From contig UEHQ01000015.1 of assembly GCA_900489925.1 (NCBI GenBank), forward strand, positions 1 through 64,000: a stretch of 64,000 nucleotides of DNA, in the 5' to 3' direction. Numbering within the stretch: the first letter of the stretch is position 1; each line of letters opens with the position of its first letter. The stretch comes from Hyphomicrobiales bacterium (GTDB taxonomy: Bacteria; Pseudomonadota; Alphaproteobacteria; Rhizobiales; Rhizobiaceae). A model generated the notes under the pieces. The model was not told where the DNA came from, did not search any database, and saw only the letters and a program-made list of their open reading frames with translations. This document shows positions 45,409 through 55,579 of the stretch, piece after piece. The translations under genes and the position numbers were made by a program.

Positions 45409-46092
45409 TCAGAAATCCACCACCTTGCCATCGGCAATCGTCACGCGACGATCCATCCGGCCCGCGAGCTCGTGATTGTGGGTCGCGATCAGCGCTGCCA
45501 GGCCAGACTGACGGACGAGTGCTTCCAGCGCATCGAAGACATAGCTCGCCGTCTCCGGGTCGAGATTGCCGGTCGGCTCGTCGGCGAGGAGCAGGCTCGG
45601 CGCATTGGCGACAGCGCGCGCAATGGCTACGCGCTGCTGCTCGCCGCCCGAAAGCTCGCCTGGGCGGTGTGCGCCGCGATGGCCGATGCGCATGTAATCT
45701 AGCAGCTGCGCAGCACGCTGCTTTGCTTCGACGCGCGGAAGACCCGCGATCATCTGCGGCATCATGATGTTTTCGATTGCGGAAAACTCCGGCAGCAGAT
45801 GGTGGAACTGGTAGACGAAACCGATCTCGCTGCGACGGATTGCCGTGCGCTTGTCGTCCAACAGCCCATTGCAGGGATGACCGTTGATGCTGACTTCGCC
45901 GCTATCGGGATGTTCGAGCAGACCGGCGACGTGCAGCAGCGTCGATTTACCCGTGCCCGAGGGAGCGACGAGCGCGACGATCTCACCGCTGTTCAGGGTG
46001 AAATCCGCGCCTTTGAGGATCGAGAGCAGCGTCTCTCCCTGGCCGTAGTGACGCTCGACGCCGGAAAGCTTGAGAACGGTATTCCGCTTCAT
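45409..46092 (-). CDS. lolD: Lipoprotein-releasing ABC transporter ATPase LolD
   Basis: A 227-residue ATPase of the LolCDE system that releases lipoproteins from the inner membrane for transport to the outer membrane. Walker A is [11 protein letters not shown] (the first Gly is Ala), the signature is [14 protein letters not shown], and Walker B is [12 protein letters not shown] with the following H-loop IATHNHEL. The start at 46092 ([17 protein letters not shown]) follows lolC by 14 bases; the frame is open into lolC. Confidence 0.94.
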   Translation of the reverse strand: MKRNTVLKLSGVERHYGQGETLLSILKGADFTLNSGEIVALVAPSGTGKSTLLHVAGLLEHPDSGEVSINGHPCNGLLDDKRTAIRRSEIGFVYQFHHLLPEFSAIENIMMPQMIAGLPRVEAKQRAAQLLDYMRIGHRGAHRPGELSGGEQQRVAIARAVANAPSLLLADEPTGNLDPETASYVFDALEALVRQSGLAALIATHNHELAGRMDRRVTIADGKVVDF

Positions 46093-46106
46093 GAAATGAG
46101 CATTCC

Positions 46107-47414
46107 TTATTCGTAGCGCAGGGCCTGCACGGGATCGAGCCTCGAGGCTCGCCACGCAGGGAAGATCGTTGCGATGAAGGAGAGGGTCAGCGCCATTACG
46201 ACCACCGAGATCGTCTCACCGAGGTTCATCTCGGCGGGCAGCTGGCTGAGGAAGTAGAGCTGCGGATCGAAGAGCACGGTGCCGGAGACCCAGGAGAAAA
46301 ACTCGCGGATCTTTTCGATGTTGACGCAGACGAGGACACCGAGCCCGACGCCGGCTACCGTCCCGACGATCCCGATCGCCGCACCCGTCATGAAGAATAT
46401 CCGCATGATGGCACCCGAAGTCGCCCCCATCGTCCGCAGGATGGCGATGTCGCTTCCCTTGTCCTTCACCAGCATGATGAGGCCGGAGATGATGTTCAAT
46501 GCCGCGACCAGGACGATCAGCGTCAGGATCATGAACATGACGTTGCGCTCGACCTGGAGTGCCGAGAAGAAGGTCTGGTTGCGCTGGCGCCAATCGGTGA
46601 TGGCGATCTGACGGCCGGCCGCAGCCTCAACCTTCGGCCGCAGGTTGTCGATGTCGTCGGGGTTGTCAGCGAAGAGTTCGATCGACTGCACCAACCCGTC
46701 CGCATTGAAATAAAGCTGCGATTCCTCGAGCGGCATGTAGATGATTGACGCATCGTATTCCGACATGCCGATCTCGAAGATACCCGAGACCTTGTAGGAT
46801 TTGACGCGCGGGTTGACGCCCATCGGCGTAATGTCACCTTCCGGTGATATCAAGGTAATGTTGTCGCCCGCCTGGAGACCAAGCTGGTCTGCCATGCGCG
46901 AACCGATGAGAACGCCCTGCCCGGCCGCGAAGCCGACAAGGTCGCCGGACTTGATGTTTTCGGAAACGGTTTTCACCTTGGTCAGGTCTTCTGAACGAAT
47001 ACCGCGCACCAGCGCTCCCGTTCCTGCCCCGCCGGCGCCCGATGCGAGCGTCTGGCCTTCCACAAGCGGTAGTGCCAGCTTGATTCCAGGGACCGCAGCA
47101 AACTTGTCGGTCAGCGCCGCATAGTCGGTGAATGGGCCATCCACCGGCTGCACGATCATATGGCCATTGATGCCCAAGATGCGGGAAATCAGCTCCGTTC
47201 GAAAGCCGTTCATGACAGCCATGACGATGATGAGGGTCGCCACGCCGAGCATGATGCCGATGAAAGAGAAGCCGGCGATCACCGAAATGAACGCCTCCTT
47301 GCGCCGTGCGCGCAGATAGCGCCACGCCACAAGGCGCTCGAAGGTGGAAAATGGCCGGCCGGCCGGAGCCAAGCCGGATTTGGAACCCCGCTGGCCCACC
47401 GCTGCGTCTGCCAT
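46107..47414 (-). CDS. lolC: Lipoprotein-releasing system permease LolC/LolE
   Basis: A 435-residue inner-membrane protein. The N-terminal part has [20 protein letters not shown] and a first helix ([20 protein letters not shown]) with the ERVMNGF-type [15 protein letters not shown] large periplasmic MacB-like domain follows, then the FtsX domain with three helices ([26 protein letters not shown] and on). Alphaproteobacteria usually have one LolC/E hybrid (LolF) with LolD, as here; the gene order proS-lolC-lolD is conserved. Confidence 0.93.
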   Translation of the reverse strand: MADAAVGQRGSKSGLAPAGRPFSTFERLVAWRYLRARRKEAFISVIAGFSFIGIMLGVATLIIVMAVMNGFRTELISRILGINGHMIVQPVDGPFTDYAALTDKFAAVPGIKLALPLVEGQTLASGAGGAGTGALVRGIRSEDLTKVKTVSENIKSGDLVGFAAGQGVLIGSRMADQLGLQAGDNITLISPEGDITPMGVNPRVKSYKVSGIFEIGMSEYDASIIYMPLEESQLYFNADGLVQSIELFADNPDDIDNLRPKVEAAAGRQIAITDWRQRNQTFFSALQVERNVMFMILTLIVLVAALNIISGLIMLVKDKGSDIAILRTMGATSGAIMRIFFMTGAAIGIVGTVAGVGLGVLVCVNIEKIREFFSWVSGTVLFDPQLYFLSQLPAEMNLGETISVVVMALTLSFIATIFPAWRASRLDPVQALRYE

Positions 47415-47433
47415 TTTGCCTCCCGCCTTCTCG

Positions 47434-48756
47434 TTAGCCCAAGAGCTTGTTGATTGCCGCTTCGATGGTCATCGTGTCGCGGGCACCCGTCTTGCGGTCC
47501 TTGACTTCCACTTCGCCGTTCGCGACCGCACGCGGACCGGCAATGATCTGCAACGGAATACCGATCAGATCGGCGGTCGCAAACTTCGTGCCGGCGCGGT
47601 CGTCGGTGTCGTCATAGAGCACGTCCTTGCCGGCGTTCGAAAGCGCGGCGTAGATAGTCTCGCATGCGGCATCGCAGGCAGCGTCGCCTGCCTTCATGTT
47701 GATCACGATCGCATCGAACGGCGCGACTGAGTCTGGCCAAATGATTCCGTTCTCATCATGCGATGCTTCGATGATGGCGGGAACAAGGCGCGTCGGGCCA
47801 ATTCCGTAGGATCCCATGTGAACGGGGTGTTCCTTGCCGTCAGGACCCTGCACCTTGGCGCCCATCGGCTCGGAATATTTCGTGCCGAAGTAGAAGATAT
47901 GGCCAACTTCGATGCCGCGCGCCGACAGGCGATCGCTTTCCGGGATCGCATTGAAGGCCGCTTCGTCGTGCATCTCGGATGTGGCCGCGTAGACCGACGT
48001 CCACTTCTTGAAGATCGCGTCCAGACCGGCGACGTCGTCGAAATCCGTATCAACAGCCGGAATGTCGAAATCGACGAAATCCTTGTGGCTGTAGACTTCA
48101 GACTCGCCGGTGTCGGCCAGAATGATGAATTCGTGGCTGAGATCGCCGCCGATCGGGCCGGTATCGGCACGCATCGGAATGGCACGCAGCCCCAGGCGAT
48201 CGAAGGTGCGCAGGTAGGCTGTGAACATCTTCTTGTAGGAATGCTCTGCGCCTTCGCGCGTCAGATCGAAGGAATAGGCATCCTTCATCATGAATTCGCG
48301 CGAACGCATCGTGCCGAAGCGCGGACGAATCTCGTCACGGAACTTCAGCTGGATATGGTAGAGATTGAGCGGCAGGCTCTTGTACGACTTCACGTAGGAG
48401 CGGAAGATATCCGTCACCATCTCCTCGTTGGTCGGGCCATACAGCATCGGGCGATCCTGGCGGTCCTTGATCCGCAGCATTTCCTTGCCATAGGCATCAT
48501 AGCGACCGCTTTCCTGCCACAGTTCGGCAGACTGCAGGGTCGGCATGGAGAGCTCGATCGCGCCGGCGCGGTTCTGCTCTTCACGAATAATGTTGTTAAC
48601 CTTGTCCAGTACACGCTTGCCCAACGGCAGCCAGGAATAGATGCCCTGCGACTGCTGCCGGATCATGCCGGCGCGCAGCATGAGCCGGTGGGAGACGATT
48701 TCCGCCTCCTTGGGATTTTCCTTGAGGATGGGCATGAAATAGCGAGACAGACGCAT
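47434..48756 (-). CDS. proS: Prolyl-tRNA synthetase, short bacterial type
   Basis: A 440-residue class II synthetase charging tRNA(Pro). Motif 1 and 2 ([42 protein letters not shown]) and motif 3 ([13 protein letters not shown]) are visible. The C-terminal anticodon-binding domain ends AAINKLLG. Length is 130 residues shorter than E. coli ProS because the editing domain between motifs 2 and 3 is missing; alphaproteobacterial ProS typically lacks it. ATG 48756 (MRLSRYF) fits the family. Confidence 0.95.
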   Translation of the reverse strand: MRLSRYFMPILKENPKEAEIVSHRLMLRAGMIRQQSQGIYSWLPLGKRVLDKVNNIIREEQNRAGAIELSMPTLQSAELWQESGRYDAYGKEMLRIKDRQDRPMLYGPTNEEMVTDIFRSYVKSYKSLPLNLYHIQLKFRDEIRPRFGTMRSREFMMKDAYSFDLTREGAEHSYKKMFTAYLRTFDRLGLRAIPMRADTGPIGGDLSHEFIILADTGESEVYSHKDFVDFDIPAVDTDFDDVAGLDAIFKKWTSVYAATSEMHDEAAFNAIPESDRLSARGIEVGHIFYFGTKYSEPMGAKVQGPDGKEHPVHMGSYGIGPTRLVPAIIEASHDENGIIWPDSVAPFDAIVINMKAGDAACDAACETIYAALSNAGKDVLYDDTDDRAGTKFATADLIGIPLQIIAGPRAVANGEVEVKDRKTGARDTMTIEAAINKLLG

Positions 48757-49153
48757 GGCGAATTCCAAAGCTGTTGGGACACCGCAGGTCGCGGAATCGA
48801 AGGCGATGATAGATATTGTGAGCGTTCATAACCGCTTCGCGGCCGGAAAGAAACCCGGCAAAGGTCCGCGCAGACTTCCGTAAATGCAAGTTCGCGCCTG
48901 CAAAATATAAACGCGAAGAAAAACATGAGATTATAATGGTTTGAACGAAATCCTTATCAACAGAAAAAAAATGCTAGAGTGTAGCAAAAATGCAAAAAAA
49001 CCTAATGACAAAGCCCATTCTTTGAGCTAGCTTTAGCCCACAAAACAGGCAGGAAGCTAAATTCTTGTCGATTTCGCGGTCAAGTCTTGGGAGGATCAGA
49101 TCTTAGGCGCGCTCGTCGCAGCCCCGGCAACGGTTAAGGATCACGCGATACTT
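48757..49153. other. AT-rich intergenic region upstream of proS
   Basis: About 400 bases with no convincing gene. It contains oligo-A runs (48963-48970, 48986-48997) and no long hairpin. It lies upstream of proS on the minus strand and upstream of the plus-strand terminator at 49154, so it may hold a proS promoter and an unannotated plus-strand small RNA. I could not locate a strong promoter for either. Confidence 0.35.
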
Positions 49154-49183
49154 AAAACAAGGCTTTTAGCCTTGTTTTTTTTT
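49154..49183 (+). terminator. Strong intrinsic terminator with no gene before it
   Basis: AAAACAAGGCT (49154-49164) pairs with AGCCTTGTTTT (49168-49178) around TTT. The T run extends to 49183 (nine T). The nearest upstream plus-strand gene is more than 3 kb away, so the likely client is an unknown small RNA in 48960-49153. The stem could also end the minus-strand DUF1467 transcript. Confidence 0.75.
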
Positions 49184-49330
49184 GCCTTTTAGCTTCGGCA
49201 TTCGTTCCCCAGGCACGATGAAACTGCCGTAACGTAAGCCATGCATTCCGTTAGGGAAGCTCATGGCGCAATTTGATGACATCTGTATGACGGCAGAATC
49301 CGCGGCTGCTCAAATGCTGAGCAAACGCCC

Positions 49331-49612
49331 TTAAACGTTCGAGAACGAAGGACCGATCTGCGGCAGGGCATCGAAGCCCCATCCAAAGTAATTCGAAGAA
49401 ATATACCAGGCGGCGTAGATCACGGCCGAAACGATAGTCGTCATCGAGAAGACGAACAGCGGCCGGAAACGGGTCGGTGCACTGTGGACCGTACCCAAGA
49501 CGATGTCGTTGTCTTCCGCCTGGGTGCGAAGGCCGATCGGCAGGACGGCAAAAAGCGTCAACCACCAGACGATGAAATAGACGGCAAAGCCCTGAAGAAA
49601 TGTCTGCAGCAT
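49331..49612 (-). CDS. DUF1467 family membrane protein
   Basis: A 93-residue inner-membrane protein with two hydrophobic helices (VYFIVWWLTLFAVLPIG and LFVFSMTTIVSAVIYAAWYI). The DUF1467 loop reads GLRTQAEDNDIVLGTVHSAP. It lies after mce in a conserved alphaproteobacterial order (nuo-birA-rnj-mce-DUF1467-proS). Function is unknown; the conserved location hints at an energy-metabolism or membrane role. Confidence 0.92.
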   Translation of the reverse strand: MLQTFLQGFAVYFIVWWLTLFAVLPIGLRTQAEDNDIVLGTVHSAPTRFRPLFVFSMTTIVSAVIYAAWYISSNYFGWGFDALPQIGPSFSNV

Positions 49613-49743
49613 AAAGTGTCCCGCCGAGCGCGTTGTGACTATCGCGATTTGGCTGTTTATAGGCCGGATCGAGTGTCAACACAAAGGCCGGTGTTGATCC
49701 GTGCAGAGATTTGCCGGCTTTGTGTCACTCTGCCGCAGCCGGC

Positions 49744-50148
49744 TCAGACTTGCTCGAGTTCGACCAACGCACCGAAGAAATCCTTCGGATGAAGGAAAAC
49801 CACCGGCTTTCCATGCGCGCCGATCTTCGGCTCACCGTTCCCGAGCACCCTCGCCCCGGCGCGGACCAGATGGTCGCGGGCGGCGGCGATATCATCGACC
49901 TCGTAGCAGATGTGGTGCATTCCGCCCGATGGGTTCTTTTCGAGGAAGGCCGCGATCGGCGATTCCGCCCCAAGCGGCTCGAGCAGTTCGACCTTCGTGT
50001 TCGGCAACTCCACGAAGACAACAGTCACGCCATGCTCCGGCAAGACCTGCGGGAGGGATACCGTCGCTCCAAGCGTATCGCGATAAACAGCTGTCGCGGC
50101 TGCGAGATCCGGAACAGCCATCGCTATGTGATTGACGCGCCCGAGCAT
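49744..50148 (-). CDS. mce: Methylmalonyl-CoA epimerase
   Basis: A 134-residue enzyme of the glyoxalase/vicinal oxygen chelate fold converting (R)- and (S)-methylmalonyl-CoA in propionate breakdown. It starts MLGRVNHIAMAVPDLAAATA with metal His at NHIA, then LLEPLGAESPIAAFLEKNPS and GGMHHICYEVDDI (second His), and ends with VVFLHPKDFFGALVELEQV (Glu ligand). It starts three bases after the RNase J stop, so it is coupled to the operon. Confidence 0.94.
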   Translation of the reverse strand: MLGRVNHIAMAVPDLAAATAVYRDTLGATVSLPQVLPEHGVTVVFVELPNTKVELLEPLGAESPIAAFLEKNPSGGMHHICYEVDDIAAARDHLVRAGARVLGNGEPKIGAHGKPVVFLHPKDFFGALVELEQV

Positions 50149-50151
50149 TCG

Positions 50152-51822
50152 TCAGACCTTGTTGATGAAGACCGTGACGACGGGCTTCTTGCCCCAGATC
50201 TGGTTCGCCGCAGCGCGGATGGCGCGACGCGCCGACTCCTGCAGCAGATCCAGATCCTTGCGGCGCGCGCGCGGAATGCTCTCGATGGCGCCGACGGCTG
50301 CATCGTAAAGCGCATCTTCCATCTCGTCGCCCTCGTCATCATAGACCGGCAGTCCGATAGCGACGATATCCGGCTCGCCGACAATATCGTAACGCGAGTC
50401 GATAACGAGATTGAACGCGACGTGGCCGACATAGGAGAGCTTCTTGCGCTCGCCGATGCCCATTTCGTCGAAGTCCCCGATCAGCGTGCCGTCCTTGTAG
50501 ATCCGGCCATGGGGCGCCTCGTCGATGACCTCGACCGGGCCCGGAGCAAGCCGCAGCACGTCACCATTGCGCACGCGCGGAACGATGCCGATACCCGACT
50601 GCTCCGCCAGCTCCTTGTGAGCGGTCAGATGCGTCGCTTCGCCATGGACGGGCACAACGATCTTCGGGCGCGTCCACTCATACATCTTCTGCAATTCGTT
50701 GCGGCGCGGATGACCCGAGACGTGAACGAGAGCCTCGCTGTCGGTGATGCAATGGACGCCATGCTCGACGAGGCCGTTCTTGATGTCCTGGATCGCCTTT
50801 TCGTTGCCGGGGATGGCGCGAGACGAGAAGACAACTATATCGCCAGCCGCGAGCGCGACATTGCGCATCTCGTCACGGGAAAGCTTGGCAAGGGCAGCCC
50901 TCGACTCGCCCTGGCTGCCCGTCAGGATAACCACGACCTTGTCGCGTGGGATGTAGCCGTATTCCTCTTCCGAGATGAAGGGCTTCACACCCTCCATGAT
51001 GCCGATATCGCGCGACACGTCGACAACGCGCTTCAGCGAGCTGCCGAGGAGAAGGACTTCGCGACCAGCCGCTTCCGCAGCCTCGGCAATCGTTCTGATG
51101 CGGCCGACGTTCGACGAGAATGTCGTGATCGCAACGCGACCTTCCGCATTCTCGATAATCTTGCGCAAGCTCTCGGAGACGTCCTTTTCCGACGGCGAAA
51201 CGCCATCGCGCAGCGCATTGGTGGAGTCGCACATCAGCGCCAGCACACCTTCGTCGCCCAGCTGCCGGAACCGCGCTTCGTCGGTCAGTGGACCGAGCGA
51301 CGGCTCATGGTCGATCTTCCAGTCACCGGTATGGATGACATTGCCGACGGGCGTGCGGATCATCAGCGACATCGGCTCGGGGATCGAGTGATTGACGCCC
51401 ACGCCTTCGATGCTGAACGGGCCGACGTTGATCGTGTCGCCAGCGGTAAACGGAGTAATCGGGATCTCGCCGATCGCAGACTTCTCGAAGCTGCGCTTGG
51501 CCTCGAGCAGCCCGGCGGTAAACTTCGAGGCATAGACCGGAACGTTGAGGCCAGGCCACAGGTCGGCCAGCGCACCATAGTGGTCTTCATGCGCGTGGGT
51601 GATAATGATCGCCTTCAGGCTCTTGCGCTGCTTGGCGAGGAAGCGGATGTCGGGAAGGACGAGATCGACGCCCGGCAAATCGGGCCCCGGAAAGGTCACA
51701 CCGCAATCGACCATGATCCATTGGCGATGCTCGGCCGGGCCATAGCCGTAGAGAGCGAGGTTCATACCGATCTCGCCCACGCCGCCCAGAGGCAGAAATA
51801 CAAGTTCGTCCTGCTTCGCCAT
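50152..51822 (-). CDS. rnj: Ribonuclease J
   Basis: A 556-residue beta-CASP metallo-hydrolase with 5'-3' exo- and endoribonuclease activity. It acts in rRNA maturation and mRNA turnover in alphaproteobacteria, which lack a full RNase E role for it. The metal motif THAHEDH is at residues 75-81. The motifs YASKFTAGLLEAK, GDWKIDHEP, CDSTNALRDG and VSGHPRRNELQKMYEWTRPK follow, with VPVHGE. The start at 51822 (MAKQDELVF) is chosen; an in-frame ATG at 51843 is weaker. Confidence 0.95.
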   Translation of the reverse strand: MAKQDELVFLPLGGVGEIGMNLALYGYGPAEHRQWIMVDCGVTFPGPDLPGVDLVLPDIRFLAKQRKSLKAIIITHAHEDHYGALADLWPGLNVPVYASKFTAGLLEAKRSFEKSAIGEIPITPFTAGDTINVGPFSIEGVGVNHSIPEPMSLMIRTPVGNVIHTGDWKIDHEPSLGPLTDEARFRQLGDEGVLALMCDSTNALRDGVSPSEKDVSESLRKIIENAEGRVAITTFSSNVGRIRTIAEAAEAAGREVLLLGSSLKRVVDVSRDIGIMEGVKPFISEEEYGYIPRDKVVVILTGSQGESRAALAKLSRDEMRNVALAAGDIVVFSSRAIPGNEKAIQDIKNGLVEHGVHCITDSEALVHVSGHPRRNELQKMYEWTRPKIVVPVHGEATHLTAHKELAEQSGIGIVPRVRNGDVLRLAPGPVEVIDEAPHGRIYKDGTLIGDFDEMGIGERKKLSYVGHVAFNLVIDSRYDIVGEPDIVAIGLPVYDDEGDEMEDALYDAAVGAIESIPRARRKDLDLLQESARRAIRAAANQIWGKKPVVTVFINKV

Positions 51823-51839
51823 AGTCTTCGTTTTTCCAA

Positions 51840-52604
51840 TCATCCAAAGAAGACGTCGCCGGCGGCGATCGTCATCATCCTGCCTGCCCCAGTATCGAGC
51901 ATCAACAGGCCATTATCATCAATTCCGCTGAAGTGGCCGGAAATCGACCGGTCAGGCAGGTTCACGGTTATCTTTTCACCAATACCGCATGCGACTTCCC
52001 GCCAGCGTGCGGTTATCTCGCGAATGCCGCGGCCACGATCCCAGGCTGCAAGTGCCTCTGCCATCGCGGCGAAGAGGTGAGCAAAGAGTTCCTCCGGCGA
52101 AGCGGCACTTCCCTGCTCACGCAGGCACGTTACCGGGTAAAGCGGGTTATCCGGCATGACGGAGACATTGATACCGATGCCGATCACCAAGGCGTGGCGG
52201 CCGTCCGGAAGGCTTTCGCCTTCTACGAGGATGCCGCAGGTCTTCTTGCGCCCGATCAGGATATCGTTCGGCCACTTGACCTCGAGCCGTTCGGCGGAAG
52301 CGGGAAGCACCGCGCGCACCGCCTGATGAACAGCCACGGCAATCGCCAGCGGCAGGGAGCCCAGGCGTTCCATCGGAGCAGCGTCGATCAGGAGAAGAGA
52401 GGCATAGAGGTTGCCCCGTTCCGAGACCCAGGGGCGTCCCCGGCGGCCTCGGCCGCCGGTCTGCTTTTCCGCGGTAATCCATAGGAGGCCGCGGTCCCCT
52501 GCCCGAGCCCGGGCAAGGCATTCGCTATTGGTGGACGATGTCTCCGACAGAGCCTCGTGCCGGAAATCGTCGAGCGACATCCGGCGCCGTGCGTCGAAGC
52601 TCAT
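51840..52604 (-). CDS. birA: Biotin-protein ligase BirA, catalytic only
   Basis: A 254-residue ligase that adds biotin to AccB and other carboxylases. The catalytic motifs are TAEKQTGGRGRRGRPWVS (biotin/AMP loop), GNLYASLLL, LEVKWPNDILIGRKKTCGILVEG and the C-terminal SH3-like part. E. coli BirA has an N-terminal DNA-binding domain that represses bio genes; it is absent here, so this is not a repressor. Its ATG overlaps the nuoN stop by one base, coupling it to complex I genes. Confidence 0.95.
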   Translation of the reverse strand: MSFDARRRMSLDDFRHEALSETSSTNSECLARARAGDRGLLWITAEKQTGGRGRRGRPWVSERGNLYASLLLIDAAPMERLGSLPLAIAVAVHQAVRAVLPASAERLEVKWPNDILIGRKKTCGILVEGESLPDGRHALVIGIGINVSVMPDNPLYPVTCLREQGSAASPEELFAHLFAAMAEALAAWDRGRGIREITARWREVACGIGEKITVNLPDRSISGHFSGIDDNGLLMLDTGAGRMMTIAAGDVFFG

Positions 52605-54049
52605 CAGAAGAGCGTCGCCGCAGCAAGCTCGGCCGCGCCACCGATCGGACCGCCGATGAGGACATAGGCGAGAACGAACAGGCCGGACACGCCGAAGACT
52701 AGGCGCAGCGAACCGGATACGCGGGCAAACTCGCCGGTGGCTTCATCGAACCACATCAGCTTGATGACGCGCAGGTAGTAGTAAGCGCCGACGACCGATG
52801 CGAGCACGCCGATGATGGCAAGCGCGTAGAGCTTGGCTTCGATGGCTGCGACGAAGACGAAGTACTTCCCGAAGAAGCCTGCGAGTGGCGGAATGCCAGC
52901 CAGCGAGAACATCAGGATCGTCAGAACGGTCGCCATGAAGGGGTTCGTGGTCGAAAGGCCGGCCAGATCGGCGACGTTTTCAACGACGGTGCCATCCTTG
53001 CGGCGCATCGACATGATGATCGCAAAGCTGCCGAGCGTCATGACCATGTAGATGACCATGTAGAGCATCACGCCCGAGACGCCCGTCTGCGAACCGGCGG
53101 CGAGGCCGACCAGTGCGTAACCCATGTGACCGATCGAGGAGTAGGCCATCAGTCGCTTGATGTTCTTCTGCCCGATGGCCGCGAAGGAGCCGAGCAGCAT
53201 CGAAGCGATCGAGATGAACACCACAACCTGCTGCCAATCAGCCATGACAGGCTGGAAGGCCGTGATGACGATACGGGTCATCATGGCCATGGCCGCGATC
53301 TTCGGCGCGCTTGCCAGGAAGGCGGTCACCGGCGTCGGTGCACCTTCGTAAACGTCCGGCGTCCACATGTGGAACGGAACGGCCGAGATCTTGAAGGCAA
53401 TGCCGGCGAGGATGAAGACGAGGCCGAAGATCAGACCGAGCGAACGAGCGCCGTCAATCGTCAGAGCCTGCGCGATTTCGGCAAAGTGCGTGTGGCCGCT
53501 GAAACCATAGACCAGCGACATGCCGTAAAGCAGCATGCCCGAGGACAGGGCGCCGAGTACGAAGTACTTCAGGCCGGCTTCCGTCGACTTGACGCTCTCG
53601 CGGTTGATTGCAGCAATGACGTAGATCGCGAGAGACTGTAGCTCGAGGCCGAGGTAGAGCGAGATCAGGTCATTGGCCGAGATCATCAGCAGGATACCGA
53701 GCGTGCAGAGCACGAGCAGTACCGGGAACTCGAACTTGTCGAGCTGGTTCTCCTTGGCGAGACCGAGCGACATGAACAGCGCCACGATCGAGCCGATGAG
53801 CGCCGTGATCTTCATGAAGCGGCCGAAGCCGTCCGACACGAAGACGCCGCCATAGGCGAGGCCTTCGCTCGGCACAAAGATGAGCCAGAGTGCAGCCGCC
53901 GCCAGCACGATCAGCGCGAGAACGCTGACCATGCGGCCGGACCGCTCGCCCGAAAAGACGCCGATCATCAGCAGCACCAGGGCACCGATCGCGAGGACCA
54001 GTTCCGGAATGGAAAGATGCAGGCTTGCGAGAATTGTTTCAGAGGTCAT
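52604..54049 (-). CDS. nuoN: NADH-quinone oxidoreductase subunit N
   Basis: A 481-residue antiporter-like proton-pumping subunit of complex I with about 14 hydrophobic segments. Family motifs are [20 protein letters not shown] (Glu in TM5), [27 protein letters not shown] (Lys in TM7/8) and [20 protein letters not shown]. It is the last nuo gene, read after nuoM with an 18-base gap. The stop overlaps the birA start. Confidence 0.97.
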   Translation of the reverse strand: MTSETILASLHLSIPELVLAIGALVLLMIGVFSGERSGRMVSVLALIVLAAAALWLIFVPSEGLAYGGVFVSDGFGRFMKITALIGSIVALFMSLGLAKENQLDKFEFPVLLVLCTLGILLMISANDLISLYLGLELQSLAIYVIAAINRESVKSTEAGLKYFVLGALSSGMLLYGMSLVYGFSGHTHFAEIAQALTIDGARSLGLIFGLVFILAGIAFKISAVPFHMWTPDVYEGAPTPVTAFLASAPKIAAMAMMTRIVITAFQPVMADWQQVVVFISIASMLLGSFAAIGQKNIKRLMAYSSIGHMGYALVGLAAGSQTGVSGVMLYMVIYMVMTLGSFAIIMSMRRKDGTVVENVADLAGLSTTNPFMATVLTILMFSLAGIPPLAGFFGKYFVFVAAIEAKLYALAIIGVLASVVGAYYYLRVIKLMWFDEATGEFARVSGSLRLVFGVSGLFVLAYVLIGGPIGGAAELAAATLF

Positions 54050-54067
54050 GTCCCAAAAGTCCCGTCA

Positions 54068-55579
54068 TCATTTCATGGACAGCGCAACATCCTGCGCTGC
54101 CTGGACTGCGGCCGAATAGCTATGCACCAGTTGATCAACAGACGCAGCGGTCACGTCGAAAACAGGAGCCGGATAGACGCCGAAGAAGATTGTCAGTGCG
54201 ATCATCGGATAGAGGATCAGCTGTTCGCGCGGCGAAAGGTCGAGGAGAGCCTTGAGCTTTTCCTTCTCCAGTGCGCCGAAAATCACGCGGCGATAGAGCC
54301 AGAGCGCGTAGGCAGCCGACAGGATGACACCCGTCGCGGCAAACAGCGCAACCCAGCTATTGACGCGGAAGACACCGATCAGCGTCAGGAATTCGCCGAT
54401 GAAGCCCGACGTGCCGGGAAGGCCGACGTTCGCCATGGTGAAGACCATCATCGCAACAGCATACTTCGGCATGTTGTTGACCAGACCGCCGTAGGCCGCG
54501 ATCTCGCGGGTATGGGTGCGGTCGTAGACAACGCCGACGCAGAGGAAGAGCGCGCCGGAGACGATACCGTGCGACAGCATCTGGAAGATCGAGCCCTGCA
54601 GACCCTGCGCATTGGCCGCGAAGATACCCATCGTCACGTAGCCCATATGGGCGACGGAGGAATAGGCGATCAGCTTCTTGATATCGTCCTGCATCAGCGC
54701 CACCAGCGAGGTGTAGATGATGGCGATGACCGACATTGCGAAAACCAGCGGCGCAAAGAAATCGGACGCAACCGGGAACATGCCGATCGAGAAGCGGATC
54801 AGACCGTAGCCGCCGAGCTTCAGGAGCACGCCTGCCAGGATAACCGAACCTGCCGTCGGCGCCTGAACGTGCGCGTCGGGAAGCCAAGTGTGAACCGGCC
54901 ACATCGGCATCTTTACCGCAAACGAGGCGAAGAAGGCAAGCCATAGCCAGGTCTGCATCTGTGGCGGGAACTTGTAGGCGAGCAGCGCCTGAATATCCGT
55001 CGTGCCGGCCTGCCAGTACATGGCCATGATGGCGAGCAGCATCAGCACGGAGCCGAGCAGCGTGTAGAGGAAGAACTTGTAGCTGGCGTAAACGCGATCC
55101 TTGCCACCCCAGACGCCGATGATCAGGAACATCGGGATAAGGCCGGCTTCGAAGAACACGTAGAAGAGAACGATATCGAGCGACACGAAGACGCCGACCA
55201 TCATGATCTCAAGCATCAGGAAGGCGATCATGTATTCCTTCAGGCGCTTCTCCACTGAGAACCAGCTGGCGAGCACGCAGAAGGGCATGAGGAAGGTCGA
55301 CAGGATGACGAACAGCATGGAAATGCCATCGACGCCCATGTGGTAGCTGATACCGGTGCCGAGCCAGCCGTGCTTCTCGATCATCTGGAAGCCCGGGTTC
55401 GCATTGTCGAAACCGATCCAGATGAACAGCGACACGATGAAGGTCACCACGGTCGTGAGCAACGAGATGTTGAGCACGTTGCGGCGGCCGTTCGGACCGT
55501 TCTCATTCATAAGCAGCAGGAGCACCACGCCGACGAGCGGCAGAAAGGTGACCGTGGAAAGAATAGGCCAATCGGTCAT
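54068..55579 (-). CDS. nuoM: NADH-quinone oxidoreductase subunit M
   Basis: A 503-residue antiporter-like proton-pumping subunit. Motifs include [20 protein letters not shown] (key Glu), [31 protein letters not shown] (key Lys) and [19 protein letters not shown]. Its ATG shares one base with the nuoL stop (TGATG), so the two are translationally coupled. About 14 hydrophobic segments, normal length. Confidence 0.97.
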   Translation of the reverse strand: MTDWPILSTVTFLPLVGVVLLLLMNENGPNGRRNVLNISLLTTVVTFIVSLFIWIGFDNANPGFQMIEKHGWLGTGISYHMGVDGISMLFVILSTFLMPFCVLASWFSVEKRLKEYMIAFLMLEIMMVGVFVSLDIVLFYVFFEAGLIPMFLIIGVWGGKDRVYASYKFFLYTLLGSVLMLLAIMAMYWQAGTTDIQALLAYKFPPQMQTWLWLAFFASFAVKMPMWPVHTWLPDAHVQAPTAGSVILAGVLLKLGGYGLIRFSIGMFPVASDFFAPLVFAMSVIAIIYTSLVALMQDDIKKLIAYSSVAHMGYVTMGIFAANAQGLQGSIFQMLSHGIVSGALFLCVGVVYDRTHTREIAAYGGLVNNMPKYAVAMMVFTMANVGLPGTSGFIGEFLTLIGVFRVNSWVALFAATGVILSAAYALWLYRRVIFGALEKEKLKALLDLSPREQLILYPMIALTIFFGVYPAPVFDVTAASVDQLVHSYSAAVQAAQDVALSMK

